The notes beneath the pieces were generated by a model, which searched no databases, had not been told where the DNA came from, and saw only the letters and a list, made by a program, of their open reading frames with translations. Positions 23,657 to 35,978 of a DNA stretch of 64,000 bases are shown here, piece after piece. The stretch is from Populus alba (lineage: Eukaryota; Streptophyta; Magnoliopsida; Malpighiales; Salicaceae): contig NC_133288.1 of assembly GCF_005239225.2 (NCBI RefSeq), positions 15,382,169 through 15,446,168 on the forward strand. The letters are read 5' to 3'. Within the stretch, counting starts at the first letter, position 1; every line of letters begins with the position of its first letter. A program made the position numbers and the translations under genes.

Positions 23657-26600
23657 TTAGTCGGAATTTTCTTCTTCTTCCTCATCAGTTGAATTGTCAT
23701 CATCTTCATCGCAATCTTCAATATGGATATCATCTTCTTCATCGACATTTGCTTCTCCGCTAGAGCTGAGAACAACATTCAACTCCTCTCCGTCAATATC
23801 AACAAGACTATCATCGAGAACTCGAAAATTTGAATTTTCTTCCAATTCAATCGAAGGAGCAACTCGATATGGTTCAACCAACTCACGAACTTGAAAGACT
23901 TTATCTCGCACACTTGTGTCTTCGTTCTCATCTTGAACAACCTCAACACGACCCCGTGGTTTCGTTTTTAAAACGGAAAACCAATCAACTCTTGAACGAT
24001 TCTTTCTAAATGAAGGGGTGTATGTGTAATAAACTTGTTGACATTGCTTTGCGAAAACAAAGACATCGTTTATGTTGCGGAGTCTAGCTTTTGAGTTGAT
24101 TTCGACCAGACCATGGTGCGGATCAACTCTGATTCCTCTGTCCGTCGTGTCATACCAATAGCATTTGAATAAAAACACTTTATTCTGCTCGCTATGATAT
24201 TGCAGTTCGACGACCTCTTCTAATCTACCATAGTAGTCAACTTCTAACTGGCTACTTGTGGATCCCTTAACATAAACACCGCAGTTGTATGTCTTTCTTC
24301 CTTGCCTGTATTCTTCAGTATGGAAAACATATCCATTGACAAAATACCCGTTGTAGCACCTAACTTTTCTTTCAGGGTCGAGGCTTAGTGAAGACAATGA
24401 CTTGGGCGCACTCCTTCCCATTTGATAAACTTTGTAAATATATGTAATTAAATGTACATCAATACACGGTAAATGAATGAGAATCTCGTAATGACATGCA
24501 TACGTTAGAATGAGTTTGTGATAGTGCTTACATGTGTTCTGAACTATGTGGCAAATTGTTCATCTTGTAATTGAAAGATCTAGGATTCGGTCAGCTGCGA
24601 GTTATTAGAGAGCGAATATTGTCGATGTTACCTGCAAGTGATAATGAGTGTATGATAGTACAATATAATTAACAGTATATTACTGACAAAGTTTAATTAG
24701 TATTACACATATATAGACTTACTGAATAAATGGTCTCAGCTCATCACAGTTAAATAGAACATAGTTGTGTGCTTGTTTGAATTCTATTTCCGACAAATAT
24801 CTTCCTCTTACGGCATTTTTAGGTGTGGGTCGTCCAGTATTGGAGAATATTGACAAGTTCCCACTAGAAGGCACTTCACCGCCATCGTCATGCCGTGGAA
24901 CGCGATTGATTCTTGTTCTCAGATGAGGCTCGAAATAGTACGAGATAAATGTTGATATCTCTTCAACAATATAGGCCTCAGATATGGAAGCCTCAACATG
25001 CGCCTTGCTCTTAACCTTTTTTTTTAGATTAAACAAGTACCTGCATTGAAGTACAATTCAAGTATTTTCAAAAAAGAAAAACATAGAAAATACTTTAAGA
25101 TATGAATTCCATTGCAACTGTAATATCTCACCGTTTAAATGGGTACATCCATCTATACTGGACCGGTCCTCCAGCTTTTGCCTCGAACGGTAGATGTATA
25201 GGGAGATGCTCCATTGAGTCAAAAAATGAAGGAGCGAATATCATCTCAAGTTTGCATAGTGTCTCGATGATATTCGTTTGAAGCATCTCAATGTGCTCAA
25301 CATTCATCTTGCTGGAGCATATATCTCTGAAGAAATGACTGATCTCCGTTAGTGCATCCCATATTCCCTTTGGCAACAAATCATGAAAAGCTAATGGGAT
25401 GAGTGTTTGCATAAACACGTGGCAGTCATGGCTCTTCATTCCATACAATCTGCAGTCCTCTATGTTAACAAGCCTTGATATGTTCGATGCATGTCCATCC
25501 GGGAAACGCAGACTCTTAAGCCATTTTTAGACTAGCAGTTGTGCGTTTTTCTCTAACACGAAGGTTGCCCTTGGTTTTGCAACCCGTGACTCGTCATAAA
25601 CCAACTCTATATTTTTATGGTTACAGTATAAAGCTATATCCAATCTAGCCTTCATGTTGTCCTTTGTCTTCCCCTTCACATCCATGACGGTGTTGAAAAT
25701 ATTCTCAAACACGTTCTTTTCGATGTGCATGACGTCAAGGTTATGGCGGAGAAGATTAGTCTTCCAATACGGAAGCTCCCAAAAGATACTTAGCTTTACC
25801 CAATTATGGGTCAAACCAAAACCAGGAAACTTTTGCTTACCTGATTGAAGGCCAAACATAATGTCACCGTACTCTGATACAACATGATGCAATTATTCAC
25901 CAGAAAGACGCGGGGATGCAACATTTTTTTCAACTCTACCAACAAAGAAATCTTTTCTGTTCTTTTTGAACCTGTGATTAAGTGGCAAGAAGCGACGGTG
26001 ACAGTTAAAAAAAGAAGCTTTACCTCTGTTTGCTAGCGTGAATGCCTTGTTGTTTTCCATGCAGTATGGACATGCGAGTTTCCCATGCGTGCTCCAACCA
26101 GAAAGCATTCCATAAGCTGGAAAATCACTGATAGTCCACATCAAAGCCGCCCTCATAAGGAAATTTTGTTTCCTCGATATATCATAAGTCAGAGATCCGG
26201 AGGACCACAACTGCGCCAGCTCATCTATCAACGGTCGAAGACAAACATCTATATTCCGCCCCGGGCTGCTTGGACAGGGTATGACAGTAGATAGAAACAT
26301 GAACTCCGGCCTCATACACATTCCCGGTGGCAAGTTATAAACTGTGAGAATGACCGGCCAACAAGAACAGGGAGCAGCAAATGACCCAAATGGGTTGAAC
26401 CCTTCTGTACACAACCCAAGTCGAACATTCCTTGATTCAGTAGAAAAGTCAGGATGAACACTGTTAAAGCGTTTCCACGCTTCGCCGTCAGAAGGATGCA
26501 CCATCACACCATCAACGGCATCGTGTGTTTGGTGCCATGTCATGTGCTCAGCAGTCCTTGGTGACATAAATAACCTCTACAGTCTAGGTGTGATCGGGAA

Positions 26601-27449
26601 ATATCTAAGTTTTTTATATGCCACTAGAGTTTTCCCCCTGCCAGTTCTAGGTTTGTAACGGGAATGCCCGCATGTCATGCACTCGGTCATCTCAGCATTT
26701 TCAAGGTAGTATAACATGCAGAAGTTAAGGCACATGTAAATTTTCTGGTATCCTAAACCGAGGGGTTTCATCATGGACTTCGCAGCATAAAAGTTCTCTT
26801 TGAGCCTGTTCCCTTCAGGTAAAATGCTTCTTGCCCAATCAATAATTTTGTCATACCCGGCCTCACTCAACCCGTGATCTGACTTGATGGTGAACACCTG
26901 TGCCACAGCCGATAATTTACTGTGGTTTGTGCAGCCATCCCATAATGGTTCGTCAAAATCTTTCAACAAATCAAAAAACCTAGCTGCCTCTGCATTAGGT
27001 TCTTCTTCTACGATTGGACATTGATTGACATTATCTTGATTCATTCTCATTGCATCCATAACCATGTTTCTGTAAGGATTAGTGTTGTCATTTGTCACTT
27101 CATGCACGTTGCTAGCAATAGAAGTTGACCCAACCACCGTTTCTCCCATTCTCATATTACTAACAAATACCTCTCCATGTGCATACCAACACTCGTAATC
27201 CTCCACAAACCCTTTGTGTAAAAGATGCATCATTACAACATCTGGATGCAGATACTTTTTATTTTGACACTTCCTGCATGGACACCTAATACCGCCTCCA
27301 ATAAAATTTCTGGGAATAGATGTTGCGAAATTAATAAAACCCTGAACCCCGTTACAATAATCCATCCTCCGCAATCCTTGGGGTGAATCTAGATACATCC
27401 ATGAACGATCATCCATGACTTCTATCGAACCTCTATAAAAAGGACCCAT
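23657..27449 (-). pseudogene. CACTA TNP2-type transposase, nonsense-interrupted
   Basis: The frame is read from 27449 leftwards. Residues about 12-90 (DRSWMYLDSP, CPCRKCQN, HPDVVMMHLLHKGFVEDYEC WY) are the transposase-associated zinc-finger domain. The tnp2 catalytic region follows (HQTHDAVDGVMVHPSDG, PPGMCMRPEFMFLSTVIPCP, GRNIDVCLRPLIDELAQLW, GWSTHGKLACPYC, NLLRHNLDVMHIEKNVFENI), then DUF4218 (MKSHDCHVFMQ). An intron lies at about 25048-25127, then an exon 24719-25047, and a DUF4216 exon 23657-24421 (GYFVNGYVFHTE, VFLFKCYWYD) with an acidic tail. Nonsense codons at 26577-26579 (TAG), 25893-25895 (TAA) and 25527-25529 (TAA) are in frame with the rest, so simple substitutions, not frameshifts, broke it. 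The 24430-24718 exon is unclear. Confidence 0.88.
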
Positions 27450-27714
27450 TAAGCAAGCTCTTAATTATTTCAAAACATAACATGTAATTCGGTAATTCTA
27501 CAAATTAAGTTTTAACAATTTTCAAACAAATACAATCTTACAAAATCTAAAACGAACCATAACAAGTATAAAATTATACATTCATATACTACAAGTTTGT
27601 TTGAGAAATAACAATAAAACATGTACATCTACTAAAAAAAATACATATACTAAAAAACAATAAAATTGACAAATAAATGTTAAAATTTTGAAAGATAGAA
27701 TTACTTACAAAAAA

Positions 27715-27905
27715 TGATAAAATCCATCGGTAAATCAGAACACGGATACTGTGACCACAAAACTTCAAGAAATACAACTTGTTGTGCTGAGATGAGGAAG
27801 ATTTTTGTTTTGGGGCGAGGGGGGCTGGTTATTTTGCAGATGGGGAGGGTTAGGATTAGGAAGAAGAAGGAGAAATGGGGGAGGAGAGTGACAGCAGAGT
27901 GGCCA
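27715..27905 (-). promoter_or_regulatory. Probable 5' leader of the CACTA TNP2 gene
   Basis: The minus strand is pyrimidine-rich here (ctcctcccccatttctcc, ttcttcttcct) and may end at a GT donor near 27710. It lies between the right subterminal repeats and the TNP2 start codon. Leader identity is inferred from position and composition. Confidence 0.4.
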
Positions 27906-27914
27906 TATATTCAC

Positions 27915-28290
27915 TTTTACCGACGGACTTACCGACGGTTTTGATTCCGTCGGTGAAACCGTCTGTACTTCTGACAGGCAATCGACACATCACCGCATGG
28001 ACCTGCTATTCAAATCTCTCGGTGATTTAGTCGATATTTTTAACGGTGCACCGGTCACGTCACCGGTACGGATCTGGCATTTCAAATCCGTCGGTGATTC
28101 CGTCAGAAAAATCACCCGTCAAAACCTCTACGCCACCTACCCGCCCTTTTTTCATTAATTCTGAATTTTCTGTCGGTAATTCGGTCGGTAATTACCGAGG
28201 GACCTAATTACCGATGAATATTGTCTGTCGGTGATTTCAGCCGAAAAATACCGACAGAAAAAATTCTGTCGGTATGTCCGTTGGTATTTA
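27915..28290. repeat. Right subterminal repeat array of CACTA element
   Basis: ACCGACGG / CCGTCGG motifs and many one- or two-base variants (tctgtcggt, ccgtcggtgat, accgacagaaaa) occur throughout. The copies are more degenerate than in the left array and the internal cluster. Confidence 0.75.
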
Positions 28291-28310
28291 GCGAATTTCT
28301 GGTGGTGAAC

Positions 28311-28518
28311 ATTGATGCCATTTGTGAGATCCTAGTAATTCAAAGAAAGCAAGTTATATCCAAAGATCATATAACGCTACGACCTCTATAATAATTGTTG
28401 GTTCGTAAACATGACCTGCATACATAGCATGAGCATGCAGTTAGACAATTTTTCCATTTCGAAAGCATACAATCGATACTTCCCAACATCTGCAGATATT
28501 TCATTTGCAAAGATCCTC
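28311..28518. other. Spacer between CACTA and hAT elements
   Basis: This is 208 bp of ordinary-looking sequence with no recognisable gene. It is the original target DNA between two insertions. Confidence 0.4.
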
Positions 28519-28526
28519 ATTGCAAC

Positions 28527-29692
28527 CAGGGGCGGGAGGGGGGGAAGCAGGGGCCCGGGCCCCTCTAAAATATTTCGCCCCTGTATAATATATATAGAAA
28601 ACTTCTGCTAACCTCTTCTATATATATATATAGGTAATCAAGTGTGGATGAGATATTTTATTCTATAAAAGTAAGTGTTTTTACTGTAATTAAGTGCGAT
28701 TTTTCAATTTAATTTTTTTAAAAATTAATTTACGTATCCTAATATAAATCCTGTAAATATAAATTCATTACTTTGCACAATAAATTTTGCAGCCAACCAA
28801 ACAAAAATATAAATATAAATTATAAGTAAAAGTTTTCAATGAAAAAATTGAAGTAGAGCCATCAATTAATTTATTTTTCATTAAACAAAACAAGGTAACT
28901 TAAATTTAAAATCTATTTTTATTTTATTTTGAGATGTTTGTTAATAATTTGATGAGGTTTTTTATATATAATTCTATCATTTTTGCTTTATATTTTTCTT
29001 AGATCTGCTAATTTTATCAATTGTTTTTTGAATTCTTGTTATAGTGTTTTTTTTAATTAATTAGATATATTTCATTGGTTTGTTTTGATTATACTTTGAT
29101 TTTTTTTTATGTTTTGTTTTTAGCAGAATCACCAAAATTATCAATTTTTTCTCACGATATATGTTTTGATTTTAGGTTGAACCATGAACAAAATAATAAG
29201 AATTTGATTTTAAAAAAAAAAATATTGATAACTCGCAGCCTAGTGAACCAACTCCAATGTATAATGTTAAAGTTATGATTGAGCAACTCCAATGCGCCTC
29301 AGTTTACAAAGAACCCGCGTTAATTAGTGAGAATAGTTCTTTGTTATTTTTTGCTTTATTTCAAAGTTTATCAAACATAAATAATGCTTCGTTTTAGCTA
29401 ATGTTTCTTATATACTTTGTATGTTTATATTTTGATAGATATAAAGACCAACATTAAAGTAATGAATATATTATGAAGATGAAATTAACTTCGTTGCTTT
29501 GACTCAATTTGGTATTTCTTCAAACATTTTACTTCATACAAAGATCATTATATGTTTATAGTAAGTTATTTGAATAAAACTAAATTATACAGGTTTTTTT
29601 TACAAACTCATGTACAATAAAGTAAAATAAATATGATATTTTATTATATTAATTATGGCCCCTCCTAACAAATAATTCTAGCTCCGCCCCTG
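28527..29692. mobile_element. Non-autonomous hAT element, 1,166 bp
   Basis: The ends are CAGGGGCGGGAG on the left and TAGCTCCGCCCCTG on the right. They are flanked by a perfect 8-bp duplication ATTGCAAC (28519-28526 and 29693-29700). Subterminal 'gggcccctctaaaat' on the left and 'atggcccctcctaa' on the right form a further imperfect pair. The AT-rich interior has no convincing transposase frame, so the element is non-autonomous or deleted. The 8-bp duplication and the CAGGGGCGGAG-type end fit hAT. Confidence 0.88.
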
Positions 29693-29700
29693 ATTGCAAC

Positions 29701-29904
29701 TACTATCTTTTGAAGGGAATATTATAATCCAAAATACCCTCAAGCATCCTTTCTTTAGACGAAGTATGAATCATATACTTCCACTGCATATTTAATACGT
29801 AAAAAAGTTGACGATTGATCATAAGGGTTTTAGAAAACAGTGATGTTCAAGCATCTTATGATCTTAAAGTCTCTCACGAGGAATGGAAGAACCGCGTCGG
29901 TGTG
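29701..29904. other. Short spacer, possible + strand coding remnant
   Basis: A plus-strand open stretch reads SDVQASYDLKVSHEEWKNRV before it runs into the gypsy fragment (which is on the other strand). It looks protein-like but I cannot name it. It could be host sequence at the gypsy break point. Confidence 0.25.
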
Positions 29905-29908
29905 ATGA

Positions 29909-30385
29909 TCATTGATGATGAGGGCATTGAATACACAGTTGCTCAAATCTTTCCCAATACTCGGAAAGTGTCTCTCTATGAGATTGTCGAATCCCACATA
30001 TTTCTTTTCTTATGTTGGCAACTCGAGATGCTGGGAAATACTTCTCAAGGAAGATCTTTTTCATGCCATTCCAAGTTCCAATTGAACCTGGGAGAATGAA
30101 GAAAAGCCATGCTTTTGCTGCCCCTTTTAAAGAGAAAGGGAAAGCTTTCAACTTAACCTGTTCTTCGTCAACTCCATTCGGTTTTATGGCAACACAAACC
30201 ATATGGAACTCCTTGAGATGAGTATGAGGATCTTCTCCTGCAAGACCATTAAATGTTGGTAGCAAATGTATAAAACCAGATTTGAGCTCAAAGTTTACAC
30301 TATTATCGATGTTTATGCACAATGGCTGATTTTCCACGTTAGGAGCAGCAAGCTCCTTGAGTGTTTGTTGTCGTGCATTAGCCAT
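29909..30385 (-). pseudogene. Gypsy gag, N-terminal part only
   Basis: The 158-residue reading carries the retrotransposon gag core: FHMVCVAIKPNGVDEEQVKL, KAFPFSLKGAAKAWLFFLP-like, W..MKKIFLEKYFPASRVAN, IRKEICGIRQSHRETLSEYW and ERFEQLCIQCPHHQ. In intact relatives gag continues well beyond CPHHQ; here homology ends and a stop follows. The zinc knuckle, protease and pol are missing. Confidence 0.8.
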
Positions 30386-30839
30386 GGTGTTGAGGCGAGC
30401 TTCCTTTCATAACCTACGTAAAGTTTTTTCTATTTCGAGATCTAACTGCACTTGACTTTGATTAGTAGAATGGGTTACTGGCATAAAGCATCAAGAAAAC
30501 TCAAAAGAAACCAACCACGCAAGAGATCGAAAACAATGCAAATTGTACGAAAATCTTACGTTAGAAAACTAAAACTGCCTCAAAACCCTAGAAAACAGCG
30601 GAATTTGGCCTTGAACTAAAACTGCAAATTGTCCTGTGTAGAACGTCGTTTACCTTCAAGAAACAAAAGGCCGAAACCTAATTCCACCAAAAAATCTGTT
30701 TTGAACAGTACCGTTGCCGCAAGTGAACAGTACCGCCGCAAGCAAAAATTCTGTTTTTTTTTTTTTTTTCAGAAATATAAATAACAATCACAGCAACTAA
30801 AAATAACAGTAAAAGCACAAGAATCAACTAAAATTACTT

Positions 30840-30859
30840 CCCCGGCAACGGCGCCAAAA
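30840..30859 (-). other. Gypsy primer-binding site
   Basis: The minus strand reads TGGCGCCGTTGCCGGGG just downstream of the LTR. This is the primer-binding motif typical of several plant gypsy (Tat/Ogre-related) elements, which are primed by a host tRNA. Lineage placement is an inference from this motif alone. Confidence 0.6.
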
Positions 30860-30862
30860 TTT

Positions 30863-32481
30863 TGTTGCGATGTCGCGGTCGCACAAATTAATTACCCTAG
30901 CTTCAAACACAACACATAAGATAGTATAGAGCAAGCAAGGGATCGATCCCACGAGGAAGATTTAGTTCAGATTTTTATGCTATATGTTATGCAGTTTGGG
31001 GGGATTTGGATGTTATCTAGGCTAAAGCAAAAGAAAACAGAAAACTATCAAAGGAAATTTAATAAAATCAGAAAATTATCAAGAGAACAAACCTTGGTCA
31101 CAATCACACATCCACCTATAGAAATCAGAACTGATCCTTGAAACGAAATTCCAGTTTATATTCTGAATTTTTATCTTTTCTTAACGTTGGTTAATTAACG
31201 GATCCGCCGTATAACTAACCCTAACCAACAAATAATCACAGTGTCCGCACTAATGATTTAATCCAATGGCAGCCTTAAGATCTAGATAAATTCATTATCT
31301 TAACAACTAAGTTGTCTGCTTATGTTGCTTTGATCGAATGTTCTCCCTAAGATTAATAACATAGATCCGCTACAATTATTAAACTCAGTTGCTTCACAAG
31401 TTCATATACCACAACTCCGGTCTTGATATCAAACTTAGCAATAAATTGTCTATAATAATAACTTAGAGTCCGCTCTAGCAATTAAAATAAACAATCATAG
31501 GAAAAATAAGCATAGGAGAACAAACATATTCATCATATAAACTGAAAAGAAAAGGTAAAATAGATCTCACAGTTCTTGAAATCCGAAGGTTTCCGTGTCC
31601 TTACAACCAAGAAAATGAGTTTAGCCTTGCATGTTTGTTGAACAACTAACCAAAAAGATAGAAGAATGCATGATTTAGGGTTTCTTAGAGTAGGGGGCGT
31701 TTTTCTCCTCTTGGGTGGCTGCCCCCCTTCTCTTCTCTTATTCTTTTTATATGCTAGGAAATCCTAATCTCTATTTTACAAAATAGTCCTCCCTTAAGTA
31801 GACAATTTACATTTAAGTAGTTCAATAACTATTTTCCTAAAAAAGGAGAAATAGCTTTGCATGAAATCTTCAAGCTTTGACTTAGAGGAGCTACATTGCT
31901 GAAATAAAAACTTGGATGTCGGTTTAGATGCTTCGGAACGTAATTTGAACTCGTTTCTTCACGAAACCTGTTTGCTGGCAGAATTCAGTTGTCATCTTTG
32001 AAAAATCATATCTCCCTCATATGACATCTTGTTTGGCTGAAATTTGGAGCGCTTATAGGCCTTTGAGTTAGGAATCCAAAACAATTGAGTTTGCATCAAT
32101 TGGACTTTTGTAGCTCTAGATATTCAAGTCGGAATGACCGAAGGTCAACATTGGCAGATTGCGAGATTTGACTTTGAAAGCTGCGATTTCCATGCTCTTT
32201 CTTATTTTATTGTCTTGCCTTAGATATCCAGAAAGGTATGGATGTTAGATTTTTAATGCCACTGGAATCACTTCATTTCGACCTTTAGAGCTCACATTCT
32301 GCACAAAACATCGACTGAACGTCAAATCTACCAATTACCTTCAATTTACTCCTTTTTGCATCTTTCATCCAAAAGTGCCTTCAAAACATAAAACAAAGAA
32401 TATCAAGGCATTTTATATATAAAATATAGGCAAAACACTAGTTAAATATGGGTGAAACTATCGAATAATATGGTTGCATCA
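30863..32481 (-). repeat. Long terminal repeat of the truncated gypsy element
   Basis: On the minus strand it starts TGATGCAACC and ends CATCGCAACA, i.e. TG...CA ends, about 1.6 kb. The 3' edge is fixed by the adjacent primer-binding site. The 5' edge (32481) is the best TG candidate and could be off by a few bases. A pyrimidine-rich leader-like part lies near 31690-31740. Confidence 0.65.
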
Positions 32482-35400
32482 ATCATCCCTCGATAGCTTG
32501 TTGCTCTTCTTCTTTAATTATAGCTGCTACAAATAATTTAAAATTATCATCAAAATTACTATCATATAAAAAAGCATTTTAAGTAAGAAACTGTTAGAAG
32601 CTAGCCATAAACATAGATTGATTGAACAAAATCTTTTTTAAAAAAATGTAGTTGAGATGGAGGATGTGAGAGAAATGATGAATGCAAAAATGAGGGTTCA
32701 AGTGCTGTTTTTTATAAGAGAAAATATAGTTGTTAAGAATACAAATGTTGAAACATAGTCATTGTGGTATTTGAATTTTAAAAATAATAATTATTAATTG
32801 ATTCAAAAAATTTTAAGAAAAATCATGACTCTTTATTTTAAAAAGTATAAATGTGATATTATTTTTTTAGCTAGCTAACTAAAATGACTTTTTATCTGTT
32901 TTAGCTAAAATGCAGAGAGCATGGATGTGGATGTTGTATAAAGTTAGAGGAAGAGAGAATTGGAGCTACTGACTGATTTTGGCTGCAAGGAGCATAGCAT
33001 AGATCAATGCTACTCTTAATCGGTAAAAATATGAATTTGGTAATGATATCAACTAAGGTATGCAAGGAGCAAGCCTCATTTCTCTATTTGCCTTGCTACT
33101 TTTCTTTTCTTTCTTTTTTTTTTTTTACTGTAGATATCCGATTAGTTTATATATATCAATTAATTTTTTAAAATTATAAATTTTTAATGATTTTTAAAAT
33201 TTATAATACTTAAATTAATAATTTTTAAAAATTAAATTTAAAATCTAATTAATTAAACTATTGTAATATATCTCGGTACTTCTTGTTATTTTGGTTTTGT
33301 GATGCGGTGTTTTGTCAGTCCTGTCATTTGCGCATCTCCTGGTTTTTAAGAACTTGACATGTGGTCAATTAATAAAATATTTGTCTTTTAAAGAGTCCTT
33401 AATAATGTAGCACTCCTTCCTCATCCATGAATTACCTATTTCAAATCGAGTAATATTAGAGCTAGTCCAATTTAATTGCGTAAATAGTTATTTTTAAAAT
33501 AATTTTTCTTTAAAAATATATTAAAATGATATAAAAATATAAAAAAAATTAAAAAATTTTAATTTTTTTAAATACAATTGAAAGAAAGAGTAAAAACAAC
33601 AACTTGAAAAAAGCTTTATACAGTCGGATGCTCATTAATTTAAGTGGAGAAGGAGAAAACAACTGAACAATAAAAACGAATGGTAAGATAATAACTCGTG
33701 ATTATTTAATTATTAAAAATTTAATATCATGTCAAAGAATAATGTTAATCCAATAGTTTAAATTATTAAATAAAATTTCAGAATATAATTTATATTATTC
33801 TCTAATACTATCCGCTATGCAATCTAACCACAAAAAGCTTCAGACCACCTCGTTTTCATATTCAAAAATCAACTAAAAAGAATAACTTTTTCATCCATGC
33901 ATACCAAGTTGTCTTGTACCCTAAGCAAACAAGGATGGGAGATAACAGGAAGGTAATCCAGCCATCCCCAAGTTACAAAGCTCTGGAAACAAGAATCCCC
34001 AGGTTCGTACGTACTATGTGTCGACGTATATTACAAGCTATCTAGAGAACCAGGCAGCAAGAGGAAGAAAAAACAACGCATGCTCTATCTGCATCATCAA
34101 ACTACTGGAATTAGATAACTTTCCACTTGCGCTTTCAGAATCATGGAGGCCATCCAGTCCCAAAGAGCCCAAGTTGTGAGCTTCTCGACAGAATAGCAGT
34201 TGCCAATTGTGACTGACGTTCAACATCTAACAGTCCTAAGAAGCTTGTCGAGGACCTCAACCTTTTAGAAGCTTGAATGCTTATATATAGATATATAGAG
34301 TTTTTATAGAGTTTTGGGTTTCTCCAAAACATATATATCTACTTGGAATTCTTCAAGATCAATTTATCATTCACTCTCATTCCTTTTAAATCATGTTAGT
34401 ATTTTATATTAAAGAGCTTATGTTGGAGAATAAATTCCAATAAATTTTTAATCATAGAAGTAAGTAAATCACCCTTTTAATTTGTTCTCAAATACATCAA
34501 TTAAAAATGTTTTTTTTTTTAAAAAAAAAAAACATTATTATATACTTTGTATTATGTGACTGTCCATTTTCACCCAAGTCAATTGATTTTCAGGACATTT
34601 CTTTTTCATCGATTCACTAAACTTGAAGCATAAGATATCCAACACCCTAAGCTATGAGCTATGGTATAGTTAGTTATCATAGTTTCAATAATAAGTTTGT
34701 TGAGTTAACTTGAATTAAATTTATAATAATTTTAATTTATTTTTTAAATAAAACAACATTATTTGAATATAAATTAAAAAAAAAATCATTAAAATTAATT
34801 AACCTTATATCTTGTCACGCCTATATTTGATCAAGTATTTGATCAAGTAAATTTTTAAACCCGTTAAAAATAAAACTCAAATTAGGCTCAAGGAGAATAG
34901 AATGAGTTTAATAGCTATGAAAATGATTAAATTCTCTATAACCCAATAATAATTTTTCCTAAGTTGCTTCGTAATACTTAGTTATCATAGTTTCAATAAT
35001 AAATTTGTTGAGTTAATTTAAATTAATTTTATTTTGTTTTTTAAAATAAAATAACATTGTTTGGATATAACAGCTCCACATGTTAAATAAAATAACATTT
35101 TTTAAATAATTTTTCCTAAGTTGCTTCGTAATACTTGAAGGTTGTTTTCAATAACAGCTCCACAAGCCAATCCCAAAAACAAAGACTTTCCTCCCATTGG
35201 ATAAAGGAGACATTGCGGGGTACCAACCTCTCCGTATAGGTGTTTTCTTTATATATTTTGCAAGCTTGTTTATTCCTCCTCTTATGCTTATTAAACATGA
35301 CATAGCAACTTTACAGGTTAAGTTTTACTTCAAACCGGTTTGAAAGTTGACATAATAACTTGGTTTGAAAGGTTTCTACTTTTATTTTTATTTTTTTGTT
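32482..35400. other. AT-rich intergenic, one unidentified remnant
   Basis: Mostly low-complexity AT with a miniature repeat copy at about 33480-33600. At 34035-34260 the minus strand has a GC-richer open stretch (LLDVERQSQLATAILSRSSQ, and in another frame LGSLGLDGLHDSESASGKLS). It looks like a frameshifted coding remnant I cannot name. A roughly 60-bp duplication (aatttttcctaagttgcttcgtaatactt...) appears at about 34950 and 35110. Confidence 0.4.
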
Positions 35401-35978
35401 AAAACCCAGTCAAATTTAAATCCGAGTCACAAGTCACATACCGATGTTGGGCTTTAAAACAGTGGACTGAAGTGCAGAGCGCAAACACGACAATCTGGGC
35501 ACTACAAAACTACGATTACAGTATTCTACACAATCCCTTCATGGATTTCTTGTCCTCTGGACTGGTCTTGAAGGTCGGGAGAATGATAAGAAAGGACAAA
35601 CACCAACAGCTACAGATTTTAAGGTTCAACAAACACCGAACAATCTTCTGCTGAGCTATAATGGCGCTCGGTGGGGACAAGAAGGTAGTTCATCAGAATG
35701 AATCACAGACAATTAACAATGGCAAATATAATCCTAAGTACAAAATGAAATCTGGTCAACAGCCCAAGTACTTCACTAAAACAAGCACTGAAAAAACACG
35801 AGTATGGACACACAAACCAATTAGCAGACAGTCCACAACACTGTTTAGCGTGTTAAGACCTAAAATATAATTCCCAAAACCCACAATGCAAGGTCAAAAT
35901 AATATTGGAACACATTCCCACTAGCAATAAACACAACCAGACACTGCGTGATAAAATAACGGGGTTAGACCTAATAAA

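Larger units (their letters stand above)
19077..28307 (-). mobile_element. CACTA (En/Spm) transposon, 9.2 kb, with two genes
   Basis: The left terminus CACTACAAGATTT and the right terminus (AAATTTCTGGTGGTG-like, closing GTGGTG) form imperfect inverted repeats. They are bracketed by a 3-bp duplication AAC (19074-19076 and 28308-28310). Subterminal arrays of ACCGACGG / CCGTCGGT lie inside both ends (about 19095-19495 and 27915-28290), as expected for transposase-binding sites of En/Spm elements. A TNP2-type transposase (23657-27449) and a Ptta/En/Spm second protein (19697-21408) are both on the minus strand, so right-to-left is the coding direction. A third repeat cluster lies between the two genes. 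Premature stops in both genes suggest the copy is not autonomous. Confidence 0.93.
29905..32481 (-). mobile_element. Truncated Ty3/gypsy retrotransposon: one LTR, PBS and partial gag
   Basis: Read on the minus strand, the order is LTR (32481 to 30863), a short gap, primer-binding site, untranslated leader, then gag (30385 to about 29909). The element stops abruptly inside gag, and pol and the second LTR are absent. It is therefore a large 3' truncation, and no target duplication can be tested. Confidence 0.8.

Noticed and set aside
19077..28307. CRISPR-like reading of the regularly repeated ACCGACGG motifs
   Set aside because: Motifs are 8-10 bp, in both orientations, and confined to transposon arms. 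This is a plant genome; no CRISPR arrays or cas genes are present anywhere in the window.
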